Assembly: GCA_029532625.1 (NCBI GenBank)
Contig: JARFXM010000008.1
Location: 1,426,001 to 1,490,000 of the forward strand
Direction: 5' to 3'
From: Lomentospora prolificans
Lineage: Eukaryota > Ascomycota > Sordariomycetes > Microascales > Microascaceae
Length of the DNA stretch: 64,000 bases
The notes under the pieces were generated by a model. That model searched no databases. It was not told the DNA's origin and was given only the letters and a program-made list of their open reading frames with translations. Shown here piece by piece: positions 11,401-23,522 of the stretch. Position 1 is the first letter of the stretch. Each line of letters opens with the position of its first letter. Position numbers and translations under genes: made by a program.

Positions 11401-14400
11401 CACCCTCGCAAAGTACGCATATTCCCCAACTGCTTTCCTCTCCTCGTACTAGACTCTTACAGCAAAGCTTAAACCGCAAGTGTGGATTTTATAGAAATAC
11501 TCAAGCAGCTTTTTCATATTACCAGTAATAACACAAATGAAATCACCCAGGGCTCTGAACTGAACAGTGACCGGCTTTTAGCGTGGAATCCGCCTCGAAC
11601 AAAAGAACGGAATAGAAATTAGCCTCGGCGAGAAACGCGGGGACTTATGTGCCGTGTTACCACACCCCGGCGCATCTCTCCCACACGCACCGCTTTCAGA
11701 CGTATGGGAGGACCTTGATTATTCTCCCCTGTCCCTTGTTCACACCTCGCATTTTGCAGCGGTAACGCGTGGCTTCGCGCGCACGACGGATCGCCCAATG
11801 CTGAGTGGGTTGTGCGAAATGAGAGCTGGCTGGCTAACTGGTAAAGGAGAAGGAAGGTCGTGCGTTCAGTGGCAGCTCGTTGGTTCATAAAACAATACTC
11901 CGTGGAGAGAAGACTCCACTTCACGCGCTGTTCGCAGGTGATAGTCATTGGCGGGCCGGATGGACGGCGATCCAGTGCCGTTGTAACCCAATGTTACTCT
12001 CCTGTGTTATTTTCTGTCTTGCTGGGTTTGGCGTTCCTGCGATGGCCTTTTTCCAGGCATTCGACCCATAGAACGGTCCTGTACAGTGTGACCTGGCAGG
12101 TCGGGGCGGGAAATGCAATTGTCCTTGTACCCGCTACATCTCAGGGAGAGTGTTGCTCCTGGGACCGAGCTTGGATTACCAGCTGTACTCGTAACCTTTC
12201 GTTGGAAAATCCAAGCTGGGATGGACAGTGTCGAGATGACATTGTGATCTGGCTCGGCCGAAGTCACATCGGCTTACGGTTGTTGTCCTCACTCACCACT
12301 CACAGGCCGAGCGAGACAGGACAATGCGCCTCGCTTCTGCAGTCCTCGCCCGCATTTCGAGGGCCCCTTTGTCGACGTTGCCGTCCTCTCTCGTCTCCGT
12401 GAATGGCCAGCTCAAGGTTTCGATCAGTGGCCTCAAATTGAGTACCGACCAGTCTGAACAAGATCTGCGGATCACCTGGAATATATGATTTTCAACAATA
12501 GATCCGTTATAAATGACTGCTGCAAATTTACTTCTGTACATACGAAGTAATTCGACCATCGGTCTGTCTCGGTCAAAGGTGTTTGATATCCCCAACCTAG
12601 ACGTCGTTGAAACCAAGCCTGTGGAATTCGACGCCAAGCCGATTTGCTTCTTTCCGCTGTGCAAGAAGAGCCCTACCGCTGCTTGGCAGAAACGCCCGTC
12701 TTGGCCCCCGTCACAACCGCGCCTCACAGACCAATTCGGGCAGGGGAAGGGGTTATTAATGCGAGTATTACTAATGTTGAACATGGGTTTCCTTCGGATA
12801 CCTGGCGCCTTGGCATGGCAGGTAGGAGACCTCCGAACCATCGGATGAGGGCAGCGCACTACCGGTCTTGGCTCTTGGCGCTAGCGTGGCTTGCGAAATG
12901 ACGGATCGCCCGAGTGCGACTGCATACTTTTCCTTAATGTTTTCTTTGGCCTTTTTCTCGGCGCATGGAATCCGTCCTGAGCGCCAAGTCGGAGTTAGTA
13001 GCGGCGGAAAGACCGAGCATGATGTCAGTCTTACAACACCCAAAAAAAAGAAATCCACAAAATCTGATGGCCAAACCTCGGGGCGTAAATAAGGGGTGAT
13101 GTAGGAAAATAGTCTAATGGGTGCTCATGCCCGACTCCAAGGCTTTGGAGCAGCTCCGTCTAGATGGTTAAGCATTCAAGTAGGGTCCTTTTGTTTAATA
13201 TCAGGGCAAGCAAGCACCCTTCGCTTCGCCCTCCCTTGGGGGAGTGCGGCTCGGCCCCAAAAGTCTGGATGACCAGATGGAACAGACTTGGAATGGAAAA
13301 AGGGTTCAGTAGCGCCACACTCTCTCAATTTCGCATGTGTTACACGCTCCCCGAGACCGGCTCATGGGAAAGCCAGAGCTCGTTTCCCCTTTCCCAATTC
13401 AACTAAGGCTCCACCGTCGAAGCATCGTAAAGAAAATCCCGGGGCGATGGGCGTTGAGGCATTGTCCGAGGCTGTCACATCTCTAGTGTGGGGGAGGGTC
13501 TCTTATCCGTTTCCTCCACCGCTACTGGATGAGCTATCTCGTTGATCACGCCATAAAGGCCGTCGTAACCTTGGGCCAACAGATGCGTGCGGAGGAAAGG
13601 ATCACCAAGCGAGGCGAAGGACGCTCGACCACGACGCTAGTTAGTTGACCCTGTCTTCCCAGCATGGGGAATCTGGGGCGCTGGGGTTGAGAGTGCGACT
13701 TCGCGGAGAAGAGGAATAAGTCTATTCCCCCAGGAGTGGTGGTTGGTGTGATTGGGTGACCTGAATCCCGGCCATCTCAGCTACGTCGTACGTCCGGCGA
13801 ACGGACTACAGCCCAGCAAGGGAAGAAAATTTTCACCTGAGGTTAGCTGGCTACGAGCAGGCTGGAGCCCCCTTTCCATTTTTGGTGTGCTCTTGGGTAT
13901 CAGAGTGTTTTACTCTGATAATATCGCGTGCCTTGTAGTGCAAGTATAAACCTAAAATACAGATTAGGGAAGGATGCCGCGGGTAGCTCAAATAAACGGG
14001 CAGGCGGCAACGTCGGGGCATCCAAAGGCTCGAGGAACTATTTCACATACCCCGAACCTTAACCATCCAGACGTACCTGGCTATATTGAAGATAATTGAA
14101 GGATATAAGCCAGAAGCAGTTTTTCTAGTTGGCGAACCCCCCCTTGGGTACATTGATCTCCTCGACGGCGATATACGAATGGTGTGTCTTAACATAGTTT
14201 AATCCCTACTATACCGTCGCAACCACCCATCATTCCGTTGTATATGTAGGGGCCGTCCTAAAAGGCAAGATATTAACTAACACTTCCATTGAAGAGAAGA
14301 GGAGTGTGCATATTGCAACGTAAATCATCAATTTCCCCGTCCGGTTCTTGCTGTTTCTCGCAGCCCAAGACGGAGGGGTATAGAGCAGGCAACAACCAGA

Positions 14401-17400
14401 AAATATGCAGGGACTAAAAGATTGAATCGATACTTGCAACAGCTTGATTGCCATGAGGGGGGTGTGTAGGAAACAATGCGTTCAGTGAGTCGTTTTCTCT
14501 CTTCTCCAGCATCGCGATCTGAAGCTCCACGATACCGATTTTAGCGCTGCATGGATGTCTAGTGGTTTGATATTGATGCTCAGCCTTCCCGGTTGCAAAA
14601 CATAGATAGGATCGGACAGAGAGACCAAGAGAATGAGAAGAATGATGCAACGAAGAAATACGATAATTGCCGAGCAAAAGTGCCGGCAACATTGGCCAGG
14701 TCAAGTCGGCCAAGCAAACCTCTCCATTATTGCAGGCACAATTTTCAGCCATCGTCTATAGATAGATCTCCGTGTGCCCGTCCTGTGTTCCCACTCGTAG
14801 TAGTCCATGTTGCTAGGTGCCACAATACTGTCTTGGCGTGCAGTCTCATGGTGGTACCACTGCGAAGCACTGCTAGCCGTGCAAGATAGTTTACTGTCTG
14901 TGGTGCCGTTTTAGTGCGGGACTGAGTCCAGGCCTAGACTGAAGCTCTGGGCGAATCGACAGGTATTCTTTTTTCTTGACATGAGGGACTATGCAGCAGT
15001 AGCCTCGCCACTAAGACATCGTTCAGGGCTGTTGACAAGCACACCTTGCATCGAATCTCCAATCAGAAAAGAGGCAGAAAAGGGCAAGGATTTGAGCACG
15101 ATTTGGAGCGAGTCCGTTCAACAACCAATTGGATTGCCCTTCTCGTCGAACACCGCCATAGAGAGAACCCGGCCGGGAAATCTGACGCAACCAGTTGAAC
15201 ACTATTACAGAGCCCATCTACCGATTCGGCAAGCGCACATGGAGGTGTCCTGAGGATCAGGGCTCAGCGGCGACGCTTCGAGTCCGTCTAGAAGTTCCAT
15301 GGCACCTTCCGCGCTCCATATCCGAGGTGCTCACACCATGGCTCTTGCAACGGCGCTGCATAAGGTGTTTGCCACTCCCAGATCTTCCTGCCCTTTACCC
15401 CAACTGCCTTCTCCTCATGACGTGATAATTTTGGAGAAGTGCATTTTAGTGCGGGCAAAAACCTTGGAGCTCAACCACGCCTCCGGATGCCCGAAGGCCA
15501 TTACTTGTGGCCAAGTAGAGTAGCGCAAGAAACTCTGATCTATGAATTGTCAGTACGGCAAACGACAGACTGGGTATTCCGACAGGTTCAATTCGATGAG
15601 GAACTCGGGTCCCTGGCAGTGGTCCGAGAATCCCGCTGATGTGACAGGTAATCAAAACGAATCCTCATTACGAAATCTTCTTTCACATAATAGGTATGCA
15701 TCCACGGGATATGGCGCATACAGTAGTTGTTAGGCCCTCACCGAGAGATCCGAACGCTACACTAGCAGGAGGGGGGCAGATGGTTCAGTTATCAGCAATC
15801 TAAGGGATGCATCTCATCAACGTCAAGTATACATTCGAGTCTTCAATATATGTGAAGAGGACAAGCCACTGGCGAAAGTCACGATTGCCGCTGGCAACGG
15901 GGAGTACCCCTCGGGTTCCCTGCTTGACGTGGATCTTCGCACGTTGTTCCTCGTCAAGTGAGCTGTCGATCCGCCTGAAGGGAAAGGCTAGCAGGTACAC
16001 CTGACTCGAGTCGCAAAGTGCCCTCCACCTCGCTCTTTTTCCTCACGTTCTCTGGCTGTGCTGTATCCACATCCATTTGTTCATATGCACCGCTAGCGGG
16101 GCTGGTTTCATTGTTCGGAGTAGTGGTCATTCGTCAATTGACCTGAATTTACCCTGTGTCCTTTTTTATCGTGCTCTGCTCCTCGAGCTTTGTTGTTTAA
16201 GGAGGGCAGGCCTAGGGTGCTAAATGGTATGATGAGTGCATGTACAGGCTTCATCGAGTGTTTTTTTTTTTTTTTCTTTTCCCTCCTTCGAAATGTTGCA
16301 GTCGAAAAATCTTGGTCCGATCGGATCAGAATGAGCATCACGAAGTGATCAGAACGCCGAGAAATTCGAAGCCAGGTTTCCTTTCGGCCCTTGAGGCTCC
16401 AACCGTATCACATTGGCTTCGTTGCCAGCCGCCAGCTAATATCATGGGCTTGGCTCAGCCAAGCACCTGAAGAAAAAATAATCCCCGAGCACTGCGCGAG
16501 CCACTGTAGGAGGGGGGCGCTACACGTCCAGGCGATGCGCACAGCCACTGGTCCTTCCAGGTATAGGGCTACTAGTAGAGCCACCCTCTAACGTGACACT
16601 GGCGGGGTGAAAGCCTGGCGGCTCAGATAGGCAGAAGCCCGGAAAGCGCGAAAGGAAGTTCTGAAATTTGGCTTAGGACGTTCTTGGTGTGGTCACTAAT
16701 TACGGCGAGATGGAAGTTGTTTTTTTCGGCCATCGTTCGAATCTCAGCGCTAGGTCCCACCAACACAGAAAGTACTAGCCGTTCTTCGGTCGCAAGTGTC
16801 CGTGACAATGAAATCGGCAGGAGGGCGAGGAGGCGAAGCGGAGGGGAGTGGAACAGAAGGCTACATACCTATAAAAAGGAGAAAAGGGAAAAAAAAAAAT
16901 GCTCAGGGACTGGCGGCGGGCTTTCCAGTTGTGGCCTCAAAGCTAGGACTGTGTAGCTGTCCGAATGCTAGAGCTCCCACTTTGTCCGCTCATGCGCGAA
17001 GTGCTGGAGGCATAACCCACGCAAATTCGACGGCCAGACGGCTGATTCGCCTCCGCCTGTACACACCAGGGGCACTCTTGGCCGGTACTAAAAAACTATG
17101 CTAGTGTTGGGTGAGGCCACCCCGAGCATGTTAGCAAATCAGATACTGACCCAATCCAACTGATCGCTCCACTCCACGGCTCCTGGTGTCGGATCGTAGT
17201 AATATTGCAGGGCCATCCGCCCAAAACCTCCAATTTCCCCATTGGCAACGTCCTTGCGGAGGCGCGCGGGCGCAATGGCAAAACTTTGGGTAGTCAAGCT
17301 GGTAGTAAATAGCCTTGCGCCCAGATCTCTGCATCTTGTGGCATTGCATTTGTACATTGCTCCGTGTATTCACACACACCTCCACAAAACGAGTGGCGCT

Positions 17401-17440
17401 ACTATACAAGAACGGTACGATCATTGATGGGTTCAGTCAA
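8469..17440. other. gene-poor region
   Basis: About 9 kb in which I find no gene that can be defended. Open frames are short (mostly under 160 codons), overlap on both strands and lack domain motifs or joining splice signals. A 19-bp tandem repeat lies at 10129-10219 and a T15 run near 16260. The mosaic look would fit decayed repeats or a former gene region, but no transposase or reverse-transcriptase motif was recognised. Confidence 0.55.
10129..10219 (+). repeat. 19-bp tandem repeat, about 4.5 copies
   Basis: The unit GCAAGCCAAGTAAAGGAGG repeats without change at 10129, 10148, 10167 and 10186, then partly from 10205. Perfect identity suggests recent expansion. No coding role is seen, since 19 is not a multiple of three. 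Confidence 0.95.
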
Positions 17441-18190
17441 CCGTTCCGCCGCTCACTTCCCTGTCTGGCATCCCATCGACGGGTACCACTCCCCTTCCAA
17501 CCGCTCTGGGCCAATCTCTCCGGTTCGCCATGTACATCGTTCCATGTACTTCCTTGTTCCCTCAATCCCGTCATCGTCATTTTTCTCGCCATCTGCTCGC
17601 CCATATTCGCCCCGCCAGCGGAACATGCAGAGTACCATCCCCCATTCTTCCGTTTGATTGCCCTTCCTTGCTCTTCCCATGTATTAAGCTTACACGCAAG
17701 TAGGTACCTTCGGTTTCTCCACAACTCCCTTTCCCCGGACCTGGATGGAAAGCAGTCGTGTCCACAACACCCTCGTGTTAGTCTGAGATAGTCTGGCCGC
17801 TTGCAAGATCTTTTTCCATTCTTCGACACACCCCCCCTTCTCCTCTCTCTCCTCCCCTACCTCGCTTCCCTTTTTGATTATAACCACGTCGCTTCCCCTG
17901 GAGGATAATAAAGGCTATTGTTGAGAGCCCACTGCCTACACCCCCCTCCCCTCACGAACCCTTGGTCAGATATACTTTTTCTCCACCCAACATATTTTGC
18001 CATAGCTCCCTGGTTCTCAGAGCACACATATAATACCCTACCCTAGGAACCACTCCGTCCTTCTCCAGGTTTCTTCTTGTTCACCACCTCCAAACCACAC
18101 ATCCTCTCTCCTCACCTCAGGGTCGACTCTGGTAGTTTCTCTTCCTCCTTACGCCTCTTTGATTTCGTACGTCGTCGTCGTTCGAGCACA
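17441..18190 (+). promoter_or_regulatory. upstream region and leader of the acetate-transporter-type gene
   Basis: A strongly pyrimidine-rich strand from about 17440 to 18180, with a TATA-like sequence at 18027-18035. Such CT-rich leaders are common before strongly expressed fungal genes. Open frames in this stretch (up to 158 codons) follow from the low A content and are not called. Confidence 0.5.
18027..18035 (+). promoter_or_regulatory. TATA-like element
   Basis: CATATAATA lies 156 bp upstream of the ATG at 18191, inside the CT-rich leader region. Assigned from position and sequence only. Confidence 0.35.
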
Positions 18191-19178
18191 ATGGCTGAGC
18201 AAGTTGCCATCCCCATCGAGAAGGAGCAGAATGTGGTTCCCAGCACCAATGGTCACCATGCCGCGTCCATCAGGTACCATGAGCAGCCCGGTTCCATGAT
18301 TCACCCTTCCACGATCCAGCTCGAGCACCGAAAGTTTGCCAACCCTGCTCCTCTGGGTCTCTGCGCTTTCGCCCTCACCACCTTCGTTCTCTCGGCCGTC
18401 AACATGCACGCCCGCGGAGTCACCGCTCCCAATATCGCCGTTCCCCTCGCTTTCGGTTATGGTGGCCTTGTCCAGCTTTTGGCTGGTATGTGGTAAGTAA
18501 ACCAAACGAAACCGCCCCACTATCGCGTCGTCTACGACACACGTTGGCGCGCATGCAAGGCAGGCACCTGGAGGCTGGTTCTTGTCCTCGTAGCTGTTGT
18601 GCGCTAACCAATTGCATAGGGAGATGGCTGTCGGTAACACCTTTGGTGCTACTGCTCTCTCGTCGTATGGTGGTTTCTGGATTGCCTATGGTCTCCTCCT
18701 CTCCCCTGGTTTCAACATCCTCAACACCGAGACTGGTCCCTACAAGGCCAACCCCTCCGATACCGGTTCCGTTGTTGGTTTCTTCTTGACCGGCTGGTTC
18801 ATCTTCACTACTCTTCTCCTTCTCTGCACCCTCAAGTCGACCGTGATGTTCTTCCTCCTCTTCTTCACCCTCGACTTGGCTTTCCTCTTCCTTGCCTGCG
18901 AGAACTACGCTGCCAACCTTGGTGCCCTTGAGGCTAAGAACGCTCTCCAGATCACTGGAGGTTTGTTCGGCATGCTCGCGGCCTTCCTCGCTTGGTACAA
19001 TGCTCTTGCTGGTATCCAGGACTCCAGGTTAGTACAATTTGAGCGTAGCTTTGTTGACTGGAACACTATCTGACTGAACAATAGCAACTCCTTCTTTCAG
19101 GTTCCCGTCTTCCCCCTTCCCTGGTCCGACAAGGCCAAGGCCGACCGCGCTGCCAAGTCTGCGGCTCATACCGCTTAA
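18191..19178 (+). CDS. GPR1/FUN34/YaaH family membrane protein (acetate/ammonia transporter type)
   Basis: Three exons, 18191-18492, 18620-19027 and 19085-19178, with GTAAGT and GTTAGT donors and in-phase joins, give 267 residues. The family signature N-P-A-P-L-G-L is at residues 51-57, at the mouth of the first membrane helix. About six hydrophobic helices follow, as in the family, and a short Lys/Ala-rich tail ends the protein. Characterised relatives (yeast Ady2/Ato, Aspergillus AcpA, bacterial SatP) carry acetate or related small acids with protons at the plasma membrane, and some are linked to ammonium export. The length matches the family. Codon use is strongly biased to C- and T-ending optimal codons, pointing to high expression, as does the CT-rich leader. 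The exact substrate cannot be fixed from sequence. Confidence 0.95.
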
Positions 19179-21956
19179 GATAATTGTTGACGCGATTCAA
19201 CGTTGGCAAAGCATGAAATGGAATAATCTGTCGAGTTTCAACAAGACGACGACGTCTGGGCTCCGCCTAATCTTTTCTTTAATCGTATTTTCTGCCGTGG
19301 GCTTTTTGGAGACATGTTTCGATATATATACCTGTTTGTGTCGAAATTGACATTGGGAAGTAAATCGAAGATACCAAGTTGGTTCAGCCGGGGGGGAGCC
19401 ATATGTGGGTTGGCCTTGACCGGGGCCACTCGAATTTTGCACAAAACTTAATGAAGGCGTGCGTACCTTTGCCCCTCTACACTTCGGACCTCTTTTCGAG
19501 TTCCCTGGGGAAACTCCTTTCAACTTGCAAGCTAGGGACTTGTGAACCTAATTCGAGACGATTCCCAATATATTATTATATATATAGCCGAGACCCCTTG
19601 ATCCCTTTCAGTCGAGCGGCCGCCTAGAAAGCCCTTCATCCTGGCGTGTGAGTAACCCGCGTGTCTGAGTGGATTGTGTCATTCATGATGTGCGGTGTCG
19701 TAATTGTCGGCTCCGGGGAATATTCGCGAGGGCCGCATACACGACTCATTCCCTCCGAAGCGGCTCCCGTCCCTTGGCGCGGACAGTTGCTTTCCATTTC
19801 GGGACGCGACCGCCGGGACCTGGTTTTTTTGTTGATTCTGTTTGACGGGAACTGCACGACGTCCGGCTCTCCCACGTTGTGGCGTTTCTCGGCGTTCCTC
19901 CCTTGGCGCTTTTACAACCCAGAATTGAGACAGTCTTGGCGTTCAGGGCGCGGGATTGGGGGGGGGCGTGTTGGCAGGGCGTGAGGAACTCCGGACTTGG
20001 CGCCGAGCCACGGGAGGGAAATGGTCATCAGCACCGGGCTAACGAGGAAAACAGGGGTGTGGCACGGAAAAGAAAAGGAAACGACATCTTGCCTTGGGCG
20101 CGGCTATTATCGTGGAATTCTTTTTGGAAATTTCGAGGGAAAGGAGGAAAATTCCAAGGATGAGCAATTTGGGTCGGGGGAGGGAGCGGTTTTCATGCAT
20201 TGGGGGGTGCGGGCGTTTCTGGAGAACTCAGCGCGTTAGATCCAACCGCAATGGGTCAACCGCGGTGCAGATACGCGCGGTTAACACTACAAGTGGCAGG
20301 GCTTGATTGGGATGGTATAGATCGGTGTTTAGGGTGTTTTATGGGGGAAGGGGACCGGACTGACTGGCTGACTAGTCTCTGAACGGAATCAGAGGGGGGG
20401 ATAAGTTGCGTTAGACCAGGTGGGAGGGAGTGCGGAGTCCGAGAAGATGCGAAGCCCTCGGTCTTCGTTATTCAGGGATGCGAGCGTCTACGAGAGCAAT
20501 TTAGGGCTTAGGGTGATGGCCGTGATTGCCAAGTATCTCTGTTCTAGCCCCGACTCGGCCAGGAAACAAGTCCTCCTCCTCCTCCGAATCTTGTCTGGAG
20601 AGCCGGTGGGAACTGGACTTGACTAGGTAAACGACGCAGTTAGCAGTGCTGATAACTACTTTATGTGTCCCAATACCATCTCATAGGATCTTTGAGCGGC
20701 GACAGTCTGGCTCCGGGAACGACGGCCACGAACGACGTAAAAGTTGCAACCTTGGAGTCTCGCGGATCTGGGTCTATGGCTTCATATACCAAGCAATCTT
20801 ACAAACGTCCGGTCTCTTTCCTTTGAGCAGACGGAACAAGCTGGTCTCATTTCTTCAAACGATGCTGCGTTCCTAGTAAAAGACAAAAAGACCTCTACAC
20901 CTCTCATCATGAACGTCCCCGGCAATCTATCGCGGTCGGGGGAGGCTAGCGATTTTCCCCACACGTGCCGCCATCTTCGGATGTGTACAGCCGAAAAGCG
21001 ACAACTGCCGTGAGCCATCACCAGGAACACACAGCACGAAACCCCTCGAGGGCTCAGACAATCGTAGATTGATAAGGTTGTGCCGGTTCCCAGTCAGTCC
21101 CCGTTCCTCAAGTCAGGCGCAACACGAACATAATCGTAGCATGAACCCACTAGTATCGGTCCGAGATCCCACGATCCAAGCCCCCCCGCACTATAGGGCT
21201 GATGTGCAATTCGGAATTTGTACTCCTGCAAACCTATCGCTTCTTGCTACCTGTTTTTTTCTTTTCGCTTCCGCGTGCCTGGGTCGCCGGTGGGAGAAAC
21301 CCCGGAGACTTGGATGTCGTTTCTGCTGGAATCAGCCGATTCGATTCGGTGGGGGTTCCGCCCCGCTGTAGGGCGCCCCGAAGCTGCGGGTTTGGAGCGC
21401 CGGGAGAGCGCCTCCGCGGAGGTAAAGCCACGGTCGGGAGCGCTAATGCCAGCTGAGGGTGGGAGCTGTCCAGATCAGGCCACTTGTGAACATGGACAGC
21501 CAGCCAGCTAGAGACACCTAAAATCGTCGGAAGACTCGCGATCGCGACAGCTATTATTTTTTTTTACTTCACGGCTTCAATCCCCCCACCCCGAAAAGGA
21601 AAAAGAAAAGAAAAAGAGAAAAAAGAAAGACAAAAATATGCCTTTCAAAATCACTTCAATTGTTTGAAGATTTCGATCTACTCCGTGGCTCAGATCCTTC
21701 AGAACCAGGTACGTCTGCACCTGCAATGCTCCCCCTCAGAATGATCAGGTTCCTCACACCATACGCCCTGACTAATGACGGGAAGTGGTACGATGCTCGC
21801 TACCAGCCGGCATATGAATCCCCCTTTCCGCAAAGGAACCCCCCCCATCACCGATCCCGCAACAGACTTCAAATTCAATCTACTCCTACTTCTTCCTAGT
21901 GGGAAAGAAGCGGGAAACACACATATATATGTACATATAAACGAATCCCTTCAACT
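19179..21956. other. intergenic region
   Basis: It contains the transporter 3' flank and the upstream region of the fumarate reductase gene. A purine tract at about 21593-21636 and a TATATATG-like sequence at 21924 lie close to the downstream start. Short open frames of 60-107 codons on both strands show no domain or splice continuity. Nothing else was recognised. Confidence 0.6.
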
Positions 21957-23522
21957 ATGAGCAGACGCAGAATCCTGCTGACCACGCTCTTCTCAGTATT
22001 CTTCGCCCTGCTGGCAATGCTATACAGCCGACACATAAACCCACATATTTTCAGGACACCAGCCTCATTCTTCAAGTTCGGAACACGCCCTGCCGCGAGC
22101 ATGGCTCAGACGTCCACACAAGGCCCTGTAATAGTCGTGGGCTCCGGCCTCGCGGGGTTATGCGCCTCTTACGAGGCCCTTCGCGCGGGGGCCTCGGTGC
22201 GTATGTTGGATCGGGCGGCGAAACCGGGCGGGAACAGCATCAAGGCTTCGTCCGGGATTAATGGAGCGGGGTCGCGGTTTCAAAAGGCCAAGGGAATAGT
22301 GGACGACTCATTCAAAGCAGACACGGTGAAGTCGGCGGGGAAGAGGTACAAGGAGTGGGAAGAAACGAAGAAGGGCGTCAACCGCGGCAGTCTTGTGGAC
22401 GTGCTAACGAGTTCGTCAGCGAGCTCGGTGGAGTGGCTTGTGGACGAGATTGGCGTCGAGTTGAGCGTTGTCGCCATGCTAGGTGGGCACACCGTTGCGA
22501 GGACGCATAGGGGTGCGGGCAAGCTGCCACCCGGTGCTGCTCTGGTTACGGCCTTCTTGAACAAGCTGAAGGAGGACACCAATTTCGAGCTCACGAGCGG
22601 TGCGGAAGTCACCAAGGTTGTGCAAAAGGACGGTGCGGTTACCGGAGTCGAGTTTTCGCAAGAGGGACAGACACACCACCTCGAAGGCCCCGTAATGTTC
22701 GCTACCGGTGGTTTCGCCGGTGATGCCAACGGCCAGTTGGCTCAGTACAGGCCGGATCTGAAGGGCATGCCCGCGACAGCCGAGTCCCGCCCTGGCACCC
22801 ACGCCCTTCTCGCTTCCGTCGGCGCGGCCCTCGTCGATATGGACAGCGTGCAGATCCATCCCACTGGCTTCGTCGATCCCGCCGCCCCCTACTCCCTATC
22901 CAAATTCCTCGCTGCTGAAATGCTCCGCGGAGAGGGCGGTATCCTCCTTGACCCCTCAGGCAAACGCTTCATCGACGAGCTCCAGACCCGCGACCGCCTT
23001 AGTGCGGCCATCATGGCTCTTCCACCCGCGGAGGAGAACGAGACTATCCGTCAGTGGGATATAACTCTGATTCTAGATCCTGGCGCAGCGGAGGCCGCTA
23101 GCACCCATCTTGGCTTCTATATATGGAAGGGCCTCATGCAGAAGAAGAAAGTGAAGGACCTCGACGAAACATTTATCAAGTCTATCGACGAATACGCCGA
23201 GATGGTCGCCAACAAGGGTGCTGATACACTCGGCCGCAAGGACTTTGGGTACTGGAATCTCGCCGCCGGCAAGGCGAACCGCGAACAGGAGGTCGTCGTT
23301 GGTAGGATTACGCCCGTCGTGCACTTTACGATGGGAGGGGTTGCGTTCAACGACAAGGCGCAGGTGCTGGGGGAAGACTTGGAACCGATCAAGGGCTTGT
23401 TCGCTGCCGGCGAGGTCACGGGCGGGTTGCATGGCGATAATCGGTTGGGAGGATCATCGTTATTGGAGTGTGTTGTTTACGGAAGGATAGCAGGTAGGGA
23501 GGCAGCGAAGATGGTTGTTTGA
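21957..23522 (+). CDS. FAD-dependent fumarate reductase (OSM1/FRD1 type)
   Basis: An intronless 521-codon frame. Residues about 5-25 form a hydrophobic signal anchor, followed by the FAD-binding Rossmann motif VVGSGLAGL at about residue 59 and the glycine-rich K-P-G-G-N-S loop of the flavoprotein subunit family. Catalytic-region signatures follow: Q-I-H-P-T-G near 299, R-G-E-G-G near 323 and H-F-T-M-G-G near 456. The FAD-contacting stretch G-E-V-T-G-G-L-H-G-D-N-R-L-G-G is near 485-500. These enzymes reduce fumarate to succinate irreversibly using FADH2 or FMNH2, regenerating oxidised flavin for ER or mitochondrial oxidative folding and anaerobic growth. There is no fused cytochrome-b5 domain, unlike some fungal relatives. 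A second ATG at 22103 would remove the anchor, so dual targeting by alternative starts is possible, as known for yeast Osm1; that is inference. Confidence 0.95.
   Translation: MSRRRILLTTLFSVFFALLAMLYSRHINPHIFRTPASFFKFGTRPAASMAQTSTQGPVIVVGSGLAGLCASYEALRAGASVRMLDRAAKPGGNSIKASSGINGAGSRFQKAKGIVDDSFKADTVKSAGKRYKEWEETKKGVNRGSLVDVLTSSSASSVEWLVDEIGVELSVVAMLGGHTVARTHRGAGKLPPGAALVTAFLNKLKEDTNFELTSGAEVTKVVQKDGAVTGVEFSQEGQTHHLEGPVMFATGGFAGDANGQLAQYRPDLKGMPATAESRPGTHALLASVGAALVDMDSVQIHPTGFVDPAAPYSLSKFLAAEMLRGEGGILLDPSGKRFIDELQTRDRLSAAIMALPPAEENETIRQWDITLILDPGAAEAASTHLGFYIWKGLMQKKKVKDLDETFIKSIDEYAEMVANKGADTLGRKDFGYWNLAAGKANREQEVVVGRITPVVHFTMGGVAFNDKAQVLGEDLEPIKGLFAAGEVTGGLHGDNRLGGSSLLECVVYGRIAGREAAKMVV

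Noticed and set aside
12293..12859. 188-codon minus-strand frame
   Set aside because: No recognisable family; plus-strand frames overlap; no splice sites joining it to a larger gene.
16730..16750. GTTCGAATC-like sequence resembling a tRNA T-loop
   Set aside because: Flanking bases do not pair as tRNA arms.
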